This document shows, one piece after another, positions 1 to 6,504 of a stretch of DNA of 44,268 nucleotides; the first letter of the stretch is position 1, and every line of letters starts with the position of its first letter. Source of the DNA: Spirochaetes bacterium GWE1_32_154 (GTDB lineage: Bacteria > Spirochaetota > GWE2-31-10). Below the pieces are notes generated by a model. It made no database searches, was not told the DNA's origin, and worked only from the letters and a program-made list of their open reading frames with translations. The translations under genes and the position numbers were made by a program. The stretch is from NCBI GenBank assembly GCA_001829315.1, contig MIAY01000015.1:1-44268 (forward strand), in the 5' to 3' direction.

Positions 1-97
1 AGAAGGGAGAAGACATTCTCAGGAAAATAAACAAGGCGAGAAAAATGCTTGGCTGGGACGAGTATAATGTACCCATTTAGAATTCATGACACTAGCA
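1..97 (+). mobile_element. Right-hand end of an insertion sequence, cut by the window edge
   Basis: Bases 3-97 are identical, in inverted orientation, to 44174-44268, and the match stops abruptly at 97/98. Reading plus from base 3 gives 25 codons ending KMLGWDEYNVPI and a TAG at 78-80. This looks like the C-terminus of a transposase ending 17 bases before the element's edge. Both window ends read outwards into the same element. I could not assign an IS family. Confidence 0.6.
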
Positions 98-195
98 AGT
101 TTGTACATTTTTTTTAGAATAATAGCTTCAGTGTCGTTGGTTTTTGAAAGTAAAAAACTAAAATCCTGATTAGATATGTCATTCATATATTCCAT
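98..195 (-). pseudogene. 5' fragment of a small gene interrupted by the IS
   Basis: A minus-strand ATG at 195 has a good ribosome binding site (AGGAG, 205-209) and opens 33 codons beginning MEYMNDISNQDFSFLLSK before reaching the IS end at 97. The frame continues into the IS and stops at 19-21, giving a 58-residue chimera. The native gene is therefore truncated. Nothing in the fragment suggests a function. It is the last recognisable gene on the minus-strand side of the cassette array. Confidence 0.5.
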
Positions 196-266
196 AATAT
201 TTACTCCTAATTAAGTTCACTAAATTACCCTATAGTATATAAGTTGAAAAATAAAATACCAACAAA

Positions 267-764
267 CTACTTTTTGCTATAAAATCTAAAAACATTTCTA
301 ATTGAATTCAATTGGGATTCATCTAAGATTACATCGGTATAATATCCATCATTATTTGATGCCCTAAGTTTTACATTATTTGACTTGGTTATTGATTCAA
401 TTATTTTTAACTCGTTTTCTTTATCTATTAAATCAACTAATCCCATAGTCCCTGACTTATCATTATATGATATATATTCATAATTATTCTTATCGATATT
501 TATAATAAGCTTTTCTATAGTTTGTAACCCGGCAATATATAAGTAAAGCTTCTTGTCACCATTTTTTAAAACTTTACACCTTAAATATATATTATAAGGA
601 AATGCATTTGATGGGTATGATCCTTCCTCTATATTGTTATCCATATCTTCATACCAAGATATATTATCAAAATCATCATTTGTGACAATTAAACGGTCTT
701 CATTTGTTACAGAGAAAATATTGAACATTAAAATAAAACTGATTAAAATAAAAAAATATTTCAT
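267..764 (-). CDS. Hypothetical exported protein, 165 aa
   Basis: The protein starts with a hydrophobic stretch (residues 1-19, MKYFFILISFILMFNIFSV) that looks like a signal peptide and is followed by an acidic region. The start is supported by GGAG about nine bases upstream of the ATG. No known domain is recognised; the body alternates short hydrophobic strands and charged loops, as in small periplasmic beta proteins. It lies 86 bases downstream of the 851-1198 gene on the same strand. A relic of a cassette end lies between the two (811-846), so it may be a separate cassette whose recombination site has decayed. Function unknown. Confidence 0.65.
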   Translation of the reverse strand: MKYFFILISFILMFNIFSVTNEDRLIVTNDDFDNISWYEDMDNNIEEGSYPSNAFPYNIYLRCKVLKNGDKKLYLYIAGLQTIEKLIINIDKNNYEYISYNDKSGTMGLVDLIDKENELKIIESITKSNNVKLRASNNDGYYTDVILDESQLNSIRNVFRFYSKK

Positions 765-810
765 AATTTAAGCTCCTACTAATAAATAGCTTTTCAACCT
801 TACACTAAAT

Positions 811-846
811 ATGTATGTAATTACACCAATACCGAGACGGATGATA
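811..846 (-). repeat. Relic cassette-end motif (degraded junction)
   Basis: On the plus strand this reads TGTAAT..ACACCAA...ACGGATG, matching the order TGTAAT-nCAA-(stem)ACGGATG(stem) found just past the stop codon of the other cassettes (1493-1523, 2414-2446, 4056-4088). The hairpin stem has decayed, and the large palindrome expected next to it is missing. Confidence 0.4.
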
Positions 847-850
847 AATT

Positions 851-1198
851 TTATATTTTTTTTCTTTCTGCTAAAAAGTCTAAACAAAAGTTAATAACTT
901 TATGAATTTCCTTATAAGAAATATCATCCAATAGTAACTTGTAAGCAATATTGTTTAATTCTAATGAATATTTATTATGTAAATCTTCATTATATTCTAA
1001 ACTTTCTAAATCCACACATAATTTCTTAGAACAAATAGCAACTGCAAATTTTAAATCAAGCATTCTTTTTTTATTATCTTTACTAGCTAAGTCATTAATA
1101 TTTGTATCGGCCAAATGAAAAGGGTCTTTTAATCTATCACAATTAAAAGTTTCTTTTACTAAATTCTCAAAATTCATGTTGTCTTCATAAATGTTCAT
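851..1198 (-). CDS. Hypothetical cassette protein, 115 aa
   Basis: This is a small, mostly helical, soluble-looking protein with no signal peptide. It has several charged heptad-like stretches (LKFAVAICSKKLCVDLESL, then a C-terminal helix) and four cysteines without a zinc-binding spacing. AAAAAGGAAA lies about nine bases before the ATG at 1198. Its leader (1199-1298) shares the string TGTATTCGTAT plus a GAGGTC with the leader of the toxin-antitoxin cassette. It is the only intact gene between junction A and the relic junction at 811-846. No family recognised. Confidence 0.6.
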   Translation of the reverse strand: MNIYEDNMNFENLVKETFNCDRLKDPFHLADTNINDLASKDNKKRMLDLKFAVAICSKKLCVDLESLEYNEDLHNKYSLELNNIAYKLLLDDISYKEIHKVINFCLDFLAERKKI

Positions 1199-1298
1199 GT
1201 TTTGATTTCCTTTTTGTAATAATTAGTTTTTGACCTCAAACGAAGTCTTTTTTTGATACATACGAATACAAAAGGTAATAATCTATAAAAGGAATTTT

Positions 1299-1500
1299 TC
1301 TTCGCAGGCACGGAAGCCGGCTCTTCGAAAAACCACCAGTCGCGACCAATTACAACTAACGCCTTGCCCATAAGAGATGTTTTTTTCTTTGCCGAAAAAG
1401 GCGCAATGCCAGGCAAAGAAAAAAATGTCCCCGAAGGGCGCAGTGAGGTACTCCGAACGGAGTCTTATGGGCTGTTAGTTTTCGTTGACCGCTGTAATAC
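1299..1500 (-). repeat. Junction element A (attC-like recombination site)
   Basis: In the cassette direction (minus strand) the element runs as follows. The end of the toxin-antitoxin cassette carries box AACTAAC (1474-1480). Stem GCCCATAAGA/TCTTATGGGC (1463-1472 with 1366-1375) encloses small hairpins and a long stem (1377-1393 with 1412-1428). The start box of the next cassette, GTTAGTT (1354-1360), follows, and then a conserved 45-base stretch ending in a hairpin with a TTCCGT loop (about 1304-1322). Box-to-box length is 127 bp, similar to long attC sites. Stem sequences differ from copies B and C but stay paired. Confidence 0.7.
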
Positions 1501-1511
1501 CAACCAGCTAA

Positions 1512-1523
1512 GCCACGGATGGC
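1512..1523 (-). other. Cassette-end hairpin, loop ATCCGT
   Basis: On the minus strand this is GCC ATCCGT GGC, about 20 bases after the toxin stop codon. The same loop occurs in hairpins at 4073-4088 (ATCCGT) and 2431-2446 (ATCCTT) and in the cassette-start hairpins (TTCCGT, GTCCGT). Confidence 0.5.
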
Positions 1524-1544
1524 GTTATAATATTATCTTAAAAA

Positions 1545-1823
1545 TCATAACTGCTTATACCCACTAATTACTGTCAAAATAGTAATAACACCATCATCAA
1601 TCTTATAAATAATTCTGTAACTTTTATAAATTAATTGTTTAATATCCGGTCTGTCATATTCTGGAACAATGCTGCCTAAATATGGAAAATCTTTTAATTT
1701 TCTTGTTAATGACCGTATTTTTCTAATTGTTTCTTTTGCATAAAACAATGAATCTTTAGAAATGTATTCGGCAATTAATTCTAATGAAATAATTGCCTTT
1801 TCTGACCATATTAATTTAACCAT
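1545..1823 (-). CDS. RelE/ParE-family toxin, 92 aa
   Basis: The length and pattern fit the RelE/ParE fold: an N-terminal WSEKAIISLELIAEYISKDS helix pair, the ...RKLKDFPYLGSIVPEYDRPD region, and the terminal strands YRIIYKIDDGVITILTVISG. The sequence KSYRIIYKI is typical of ParE-type toxins, which inhibit DNA gyrase; RelE-type members cleave ribosome-bound mRNA. Which target applies cannot be told from sequence. The start overlaps the antitoxin gene by 13 bases, as is usual for co-translated pairs. Flanked by junction elements A and B, it forms one cassette; toxin-antitoxin cassettes are common stabilisers of large integron arrays. Confidence 0.88.
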   Translation of the reverse strand: MVKLIWSEKAIISLELIAEYISKDSLFYAKETIRKIRSLTRKLKDFPYLGSIVPEYDRPDIKQLIYKSYRIIYKIDDGVITILTVISGYKQL

Positions 1824-1996
1824 TTAGATAATCTTTCATCCATTTGATTCTCTGTCAATAAATTACCATTTTGTATATCTTCAAGTCCATGTTCTATACT
1901 CTCTCGAACATAAAAACTGTACATTATATCTTCCCAATCATCGTTTTCTGAAAGATTATCTAAAATTTTTCGAGCTTCTTCTTTTACTGCTGACAT
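1811..1996 (-). CDS. Antitoxin of the ParE-type pair, 61 aa
   Basis: This is a small acidic protein directly upstream of, and overlapping, the toxin gene. It has no clear ribbon-helix-helix start, but its C-terminal half (EDIQNGNLLTENQMDERLSK) resembles the toxin-wrapping tail of short Phd/RelB-like antitoxins. Many cassette-borne ParE partners are this short. It has its own promoter (2014-2042) and a GGGAG ribosome binding site just before the ATG at 1996, so the cassette does not depend on an array promoter. The toxin-neutralising role is inferred from position and size. Confidence 0.8.
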   Translation of the reverse strand: MSAVKEEARKILDNLSENDDWEDIMYSFYVRESIEHGLEDIQNGNLLTENQMDERLSKWLN

Positions 1997-2013
1997 ACCT
2001 AACTCCCAGAATA

Positions 2014-2042
2014 ATATTACTCTAAAAATAAAATATCGTCAA
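2014..2042 (-). promoter_or_regulatory. Promoter of the toxin-antitoxin cassette
   Basis: On the minus strand TTGACG (2037-2042) is followed after 17 bases by TAATAT (2014-2019), 18 bases before the antitoxin start. The match to the vegetative consensus is good and well placed. Confidence 0.7.
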
Positions 2043-2213
2043 TTATTGTATAGTTAAACAGTCATAATATAATATCTCCAATTATCATATAAATTCATGC
2101 CGAAAAATCATTTTTGAAAAATAATAAAATTTTCAGACCTCATACTTTGTGATAAATACGAATACACACAATAATATAATTATTTTTCATAGAAAGGACG
2201 ACTGGTTATTCAT

Positions 2214-2420
2214 CTTCGCCGGCACGGAAGCCGGCTCTTCGAAAAACCACCAGTCGCGACCAATTACAACTAACGTTTTGCTCGTATCTGACGTTTTTTT
2301 CTTTGCCGAAAAGGCGGAGCGACAGCGAATGCCAGGCAAAGAAAAAAATGTGGCGTAGCCCAAGAACGGTACTCCGTTCGCAGCAGATACGAGCTGTTAC
2401 TTGGAGTTGGTCGCTGTAAT
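2214..2420 (-). repeat. Junction element B (attC-like recombination site)
   Basis: The architecture matches element A. The end box of cassette 2 is CAAGTAAC (2396-2403, with outer GCGACCAA at 2407-2414). Stem 2384-2394/2280-2290 (GCTCGTATCTG with its complement) encloses GAACGG/CCGTTC and a long ...CTTTGCC/GGCAAAG... stem (about 2291-2306 with 2335-2351). The start box of cassette 3 is GTTAGTT (2268-2274), and the TTCCGT-loop hairpin lies at about 2219-2236. The two outer boxes of this junction do not match each other perfectly, but each matches the far end of its own cassette. Confidence 0.72.
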
Positions 2421-2430
2421 ATCAAAAACA

Positions 2431-2446
2431 CCGGCAAGGATGCCGG
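2431..2446 (-). terminator. Hairpin plus T-run after the 2449-3027 gene
   Basis: On the minus strand CCGGC ATCCTT GCCGG is followed by TGTTTTTG, immediately after the stop codon. It could be a rho-independent terminator. It also carries the conserved cassette-end loop, so it may serve both purposes. Confidence 0.6.
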
Positions 2447-2448
2447 AA

Positions 2449-3027
2449 TTATATTCTTTTCTTTAACTTTTCAATACGTTTTTCCCAATCTCCAGACCAT
2501 CCTTCATTGTAAGCTATTTGACATAATTCTAATGATTCACTGATTTTTTTTTCTTTCTCATAAATTATAGCTAATTGTTCAAATCCAATATGTCTAGGTA
2601 AATTGCAAGAAGGTTGTTCATTCTTAAAGTAAATACTAGCTTCTTTAGATATTTCAATTTGTTTTTTACAATATTCAATTGCCTTTATATACGAATTATT
2701 ATTTTCTCTATCTTTATAATAGAATTCGATTAAAAAAAGATAGTAAAAATGTTTATCATTAATAGAAATATCAGAATCGTATAATTCTTCAGCTTTATAA
2801 ATAAATTTTCTTGCTATTTCTATGTCTTTTGTTGTTAAGAACCAAGTACTAAGATTTGCTAAGTAATAACAAGAACTTCGATTCAAAATGAAATTATTTC
2901 CCTCGATTAAATTTATTCCATATTTTTTTACAATATAACTCATCTCATTTTTATCAAATGTTGAAAACCACCAATCTGTAAGCTGAAAATGTCCAATTAA
3001 ACCTTCAATCTTCTTTTTAAATAACAT
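2449..3027 (-). CDS. TPR-like cassette protein, 192 aa
   Basis: The protein opens with HFQLTDWWFSTFDKNEMSYIV, a pattern I associate with a family of short bacterial tetratricopeptide-like proteins. Helix pairs follow, with TPR-like spacing (ARKFIYKAEELYDS; IEYCKKQIEISKEA; LAIIYEKEKKISESLELCQI), pointing to a protein-protein interaction scaffold. There is no signal peptide. It lies 13 bases downstream of the FN3 lipoprotein gene on the same strand, and both sit between junctions B and C. Cassette 2 is therefore a two-gene cassette, which is uncommon in integrons. Its partner and process are unknown. Confidence 0.7.
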   Translation of the reverse strand: MLFKKKIEGLIGHFQLTDWWFSTFDKNEMSYIVKKYGINLIEGNNFILNRSSCYYLANLSTWFLTTKDIEIARKFIYKAEELYDSDISINDKHFYYLFLIEFYYKDRENNNSYIKAIEYCKKQIEISKEASIYFKNEQPSCNLPRHIGFEQLAIIYEKEKKISESLELCQIAYNEGWSGDWEKRIEKLKKRI

Positions 3028-3040
3028 TTATTTTCCTTTA

Positions 3041-3721
3041 TCATTCATAAACATTTGTAAAAGTAACCTTAGTTTCATACCTATCGTACGCATCCAAACT
3101 ATTTAAATCATAAAAAGTAATACTATATGCAGCTTTACTACCGATAGGAAAATCTTCCATACTTAATGGATATGTAAAGTTAGTATCAACAATAATATCG
3201 TTTTTGTACATCGTATAAGTAACTTTAACAAAATTTGCAACGCAATTTCCAGTACTTTCAACTATTCCTGTAACTTTTAGAAAATTTAATGAGGTTAGTT
3301 CAAATTTCTCATCAGAAAGTTTAAACGAAGCATTTGGAATACTAACAGAAACTATATTTGAAAAATCACTTTCTATATCCAAATTGACAGAGGTTAATTT
3401 ATAATAATAAGCTTTACCAGCTTCAACATTCGTATCATAAGATGATGTAAAATATGTATATTCAAGGAATTGAAAATATTTATCATCATTCACAGATCTA
3501 TAAATATTATATTTACTAGCAACAGAAACACTATCCCACGATAAATTTACATCACCCCCATAAATACCACTACCAATTTCTGCTTTTAGATTTGAAGGTG
3601 CAGTAAGACTATCTTCAGATTTAGTAGTTTCCTTCTCTGCATCAGTTGTATCCAAAAAACCACATGAAGTAATGATAAGTAAAAATGAAAAAAGAACAAT
3701 AAAACGATTAAAATAACTCAT
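3041..3721 (-). CDS. Lipoprotein with a fibronectin type III domain, 226 aa
   Basis: Residues 1-20 form a signal peptide ending in a lipobox (LLIITSC, Cys20), so the protein should be membrane-anchored. Residues about 41-130 (TAPSNLKAEI...VNLSWDSV...YNIYRSVND...YYYKLTSVN...SDFSNIVSVSI) are a typical FN3 domain. The remaining 95 residues are beta-rich and resemble the small FxLYD-type domain of bacterial surface proteins (LNFLKVTGIVESTG, then IGSKAAYSITFYD). AGGAG precedes the ATG. It is the first gene of cassette 2. An adhesion or ligand-binding role is inferred from the domains only. Confidence 0.78.
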   Translation of the reverse strand: MSYFNRFIVLFSFLLIITSCGFLDTTDAEKETTKSEDSLTAPSNLKAEIGSGIYGGDVNLSWDSVSVASKYNIYRSVNDDKYFQFLEYTYFTSSYDTNVEAGKAYYYKLTSVNLDIESDFSNIVSVSIPNASFKLSDEKFELTSLNFLKVTGIVESTGNCVANFVKVTYTMYKNDIIVDTNFTYPLSMEDFPIGSKAAYSITFYDLNSLDAYDRYETKVTFTNVYE

Positions 3722-3849
3722 AAGATCTCCTAAAAAAATAATTTTCGTAACTTTACCAGAAACTGTGTGAAATATAGCTTCACATTAAATAGTATTTTCA
3801 CAAAACAAACAAAATATAATTATTTATAAAAGGAATTCTGTCAGTCTAT

Positions 3850-4060
3850 CTTCGCCGGCACGGAAGCCGGCTCTTCGAAAAACCACCAGTCGCGACCAAT
3901 TACAAGTAACGTCTCGGCCGTATCTCGACGTTTTTCTCTTTGCCGAAAAAGACGGAGCGACAGCGGATGTCAGGCAAAGAGAAAAATGTGGCGAAGCCCA
4001 AGAACGGTACTCCGTTCGCAGCAGATACGGGCTGTTATCGGCTGGGGCTGGGCTTTGTAA
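3850..4060 (-). repeat. Junction element C (attC-like recombination site)
   Basis: The end box of cassette 1 is GCCGATAAC (4034-4042), with the outer GCCCAGCCC tract to 4057. Stem 4023-4032/3916-3925 pairs with one mismatch and encloses the same inner hairpins as copy B. The start box of cassette 2 is GTTACTTG (3903-3910), with outer TTGGTCGC (3892-3899) and a TTCCGT-loop hairpin at about 3856-3871. The two outer boxes of this junction share only GTTA, while each is complementary to the far end of its own cassette. Confidence 0.72.
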
Positions 4061-4072
4061 TACCAAAGAACT

Positions 4073-4088
4073 GCGACACGGATGTCGC
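4073..4088 (-). other. Cassette-end hairpin, loop ATCCGT
   Basis: On the minus strand GCGAC ATCCGT GTCGC lies 12 bases after the stop of the 4101-6056 gene. The T-rich tail is weak (AGTTCTTT), so it may not terminate transcription. The loop is shared with the other cassette ends. Confidence 0.5.
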
Positions 4089-4100
4089 TTTTTAAAATTC

Positions 4101-6056
4101 TTACTTCTTTTTTCTTCGTGTTCTTGGTAAAATTAATTTATCAATTCGTTGAGATATTCTTATCATGTGATTGTTATAATATTCTAATGGAACAAAATAA
4201 AACGAATTGATGTCTATCTGATCATAATCATTAAAATAATATCTTTGATTTACAGTTTGAATTTGTCTTATTTTTCTATTAAGATAATTAATATATTTTT
4301 TTGATAAATTATGCTTTAATATGATATAAACATTTTTTTTAATAATACTATTAATTCTTTTATTATTAACAATATTTGAAATAAACAGTCCTTTTGATGA
4401 AGATACTAACAAGTCTTCGCTGTAATTATTGTATTTTATTATAGCTAAAAACATTTTTAGAATGGAGTATAACATTTTTTCAATTTTTTTATAATCAGAA
4501 CACTTTTGGAAAAAAGAAAAAATTGTTAAATAAATTTTTATGAATACTTTAATATATTCATTTTTTTCTTGTGGGGTAAAATACCATGCCCAGTAAATAT
4601 TAAAGAAAGAAGAAAATGAAATATCATCCAATAATAAATAAAGTTCAAATTCTATTTTATATAGTTGATCAAATATTCCTGAAACATGAGTTCCACCAAG
4701 GAAAATACGATTTATAAGAATATCTATTATTTCGTTTATTATTTTTATTCTGTTTAAGTTATTTATAATTTTAGTTTTGTCATCCTCCTGCATGACTAAT
4801 AAATTAAAAATAACCTTTCCCAATGTTTTGTCATTGTCATAGTTATTAGAAAAATGTGTTGTATAACTATCAAAAACTAGCATAGGGGCTAATAATTTAC
4901 GAGCATCGATGCTTTTCTGTATTTCAAATATTAATGATAAGATATCAAATTTGTTATGGTATATAGGATTAGATAAAATATTATAAGAAATAATATTTAT
5001 TGTCTTGTTAATCATAGATTTATTTAATGAATTATCTTTTGCATATATACTTTCTTTAATATTTGATAATCGAATAATAATAAATTCAATAGAATCTGAC
5101 AAATCAATTTTTTGTATAAATATATTTAAAATTGTTGAAAATTTATTTAGGTCATCAAAATATCTTTCAGGTTCTGTTAGTATGTTATCAAAAAAGAAAC
5201 TACAGAGTAATTTTATATATTCATTGTAATTAATATTGTGTTTTAAGTATTTTGTGTGTTTGTCAAACAAAGTATTTAAAAATAAATCATAGTAGATAAT
5301 ATTTAATGAACTACTTTTTAATTTTTGAATTATCTTTTTGGAGTTATCTAAGAAGTCAAGATAAAAATTATCGATATTAATATAATAATCATCAATATAT
5401 GAAAAATACATATCTAAACAATTAAAAAGACACATAACCCCCTTTTCATATGAGCCATATTGAGATTTTTCAATATTGTAATTGATTACTTCATATATAT
5501 TTTGGAATTTATAAATAAATACAACATGATACTGTTTAAAAATAGTACCTTTTTTAAAATTATCGGGTGCATCTTGAGACGAAATTGCATTTATTATGGT
5601 TTGCTTAAGTGTGCTATATTGATATAGTGGGTTCTTATTTAGTTTGCTGGTGGTTTTAATAAGATGTTTAATAGTATTTTGAATATCGTTTTCAATTAAA
5701 GGGCAGCATGTGTCATATATATCTAGTTGTTTTCTTGTTTTATTATAAAAAATATATGTGTTTATTAGTATTAAAACTAATATTAACGCCGAAATATACT
5801 CAAATATCTGATAATTTGGAATAAATATAAGAATTATTATTTGAAAAATACCAAGTATTAAATTAATAAGTAATGAATTATTTAGTTTTTTATTTTTAAT
5901 AATTATTTGATATAAATTACTAGATACTGATTCACTAATTCTTTGAAATGGGATAATTGCAAGAGAAATTAATAAAGCAACTACGGTAATAGATATTGAT
6001 ACGAGTTCAATTATTTTAGAATCACTGTTAATAACATTAAAAATATTCATATACAC
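4101..6056 (-). CDS. Unknown membrane-anchored protein, 651 aa, first cassette
   Basis: Three hydrophobic segments lie near the N-terminus (about residues 18-38, 62-82 and 86-108: SISITVVALLISLAIIPF, LLINLILGIFQIIILIFI, ISALILVLILINTYIF). They are followed by some 540 residues of Asn/Ile/Lys-rich, probably helical cytoplasmic sequence without a motif I recognise. No Walker, nuclease or protease motif is visible. It is very AT-rich even for this window. It occupies the position nearest the recombinase and is bounded by 24-base inverted ends (4034-4057, 6137-6160), so it is the most recently insertable cassette and is unusually large for one. Large membrane-anchored cassette proteins may act in phage defence, but that is speculation. 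Confidence 0.72.
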   Translation of the reverse strand: MYMNIFNVINSDSKIIELVSISITVVALLISLAIIPFQRISESVSSNLYQIIIKNKKLNNSLLINLILGIFQIIILIFIPNYQIFEYISALILVLILINTYIFYNKTRKQLDIYDTCCPLIENDIQNTIKHLIKTTSKLNKNPLYQYSTLKQTIINAISSQDAPDNFKKGTIFKQYHVVFIYKFQNIYEVINYNIEKSQYGSYEKGVMCLFNCLDMYFSYIDDYYINIDNFYLDFLDNSKKIIQKLKSSSLNIIYYDLFLNTLFDKHTKYLKHNINYNEYIKLLCSFFFDNILTEPERYFDDLNKFSTILNIFIQKIDLSDSIEFIIIRLSNIKESIYAKDNSLNKSMINKTINIISYNILSNPIYHNKFDILSLIFEIQKSIDARKLLAPMLVFDSYTTHFSNNYDNDKTLGKVIFNLLVMQEDDKTKIINNLNRIKIINEIIDILINRIFLGGTHVSGIFDQLYKIEFELYLLLDDISFSSFFNIYWAWYFTPQEKNEYIKVFIKIYLTIFSFFQKCSDYKKIEKMLYSILKMFLAIIKYNNYSEDLLVSSSKGLFISNIVNNKRINSIIKKNVYIILKHNLSKKYINYLNRKIRQIQTVNQRYYFNDYDQIDINSFYFVPLEYYNNHMIRISQRIDKLILPRTRRKKK

Positions 6057-6099
6057 CTTTATTTAACAAATAAAGTAACATATTTTTTTTATATATTTT

Positions 6100-6160
6100 G
6101 CCCGCACGGACGCGGGCTCTTCTTACAGGAACCAGCCCAAGCCCAGCCCTTGCCGATAAC
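6100..6160 (-). repeat. Start half of cassette 1 (boundary with attI-like region)
   Basis: In the cassette direction GTTATCGGC (6152-6160) is followed by AAGGGCTGGGCTT, which matches the reverse complement of the cassette's own far end at 4034-4057 at 22 of 24 bases. Then comes GAAGAG and a hairpin GCCCGC GTCCGT GCGGGC (6100-6117). The hairpin corresponds to GCCGGC TTCCGT GCCGGC in the other cassettes, with paired (compensatory) changes. No central palindrome lies on its upstream side, as expected where a cassette abuts an attI. Confidence 0.7.
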
Positions 6161-6504
6161 TCAAAATATGTGTATTTCGCTTTACGCTACATACTATAAT
6201 CTACAATAAATAATTAATCAACACCAAATCATACAAACAGTAATTAATCGCATTATTTCCTCATAACTCTACAATAAACATCAATTTACATAAACCAGAC
6301 AGAATTACACAATATATGACAAATACTCATACAAGGTGAACTTCGCTTTTTGCCCCGCAGTTGTAAGGTAAATCACAAACTACAACACAACACAAAATAA
6401 AAAAATAAAATACAAAAAATATTCAAAAAACCCCGTTGAAAAAACACAAATTCAGCATTTAATAAAAAGAAACCTAACATCCCGCAAAGAAAAGGAATAA
6501 AAAA
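6161..6504. other. Candidate attI/leader region between array and recombinase
   Basis: This is 344 bases without a gene, between the first cassette and the recombinase start. It holds a promoter towards the array (6193-6221) and an imperfect direct repeat about 69 bases apart (6199-6223 and 6268-6290, both with TCTACAATAAA). TTCGCTTT occurs twice, near 6175 and 6344. Directly repeated recombinase binding sites are expected in an attI; whether these are such sites is an inference. No RNA structure was recognised. Confidence 0.45.
6193..6221 (-). promoter_or_regulatory. Candidate cassette promoter (Pc)
   Basis: On the minus strand TTGATT (6216-6221) is followed after 17 bases by TATAGT (6193-6198). 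It points away from the recombinase gene into cassette 1, 33 bases upstream of the GTTA box, which is the position and direction of an integron Pc. Confidence 0.6.

Noticed and set aside
1195-1567. Overlapping frames within junction element A (73 and 67 codons)
   Set aside because: They arise from the palindromic repeat, recur as different frames in copies B and C, and have no ribosome binding sites.
2149-2358. 69-codon frame on the plus strand over junction B
   Set aside because: Almost all of it is repeat sequence, and it is opposite to the cassette direction. No supporting start signal.
3824-4066. 80-codon frame in junction C
   Set aside because: Same reason: it is encoded by the foldable repeat itself and is not conserved as protein between copies.
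811-4100. CRISPR array
   Set aside because: The repeats are more than 120 bp, separated by full genes of varied size, and have no regular spacers or cas genes.
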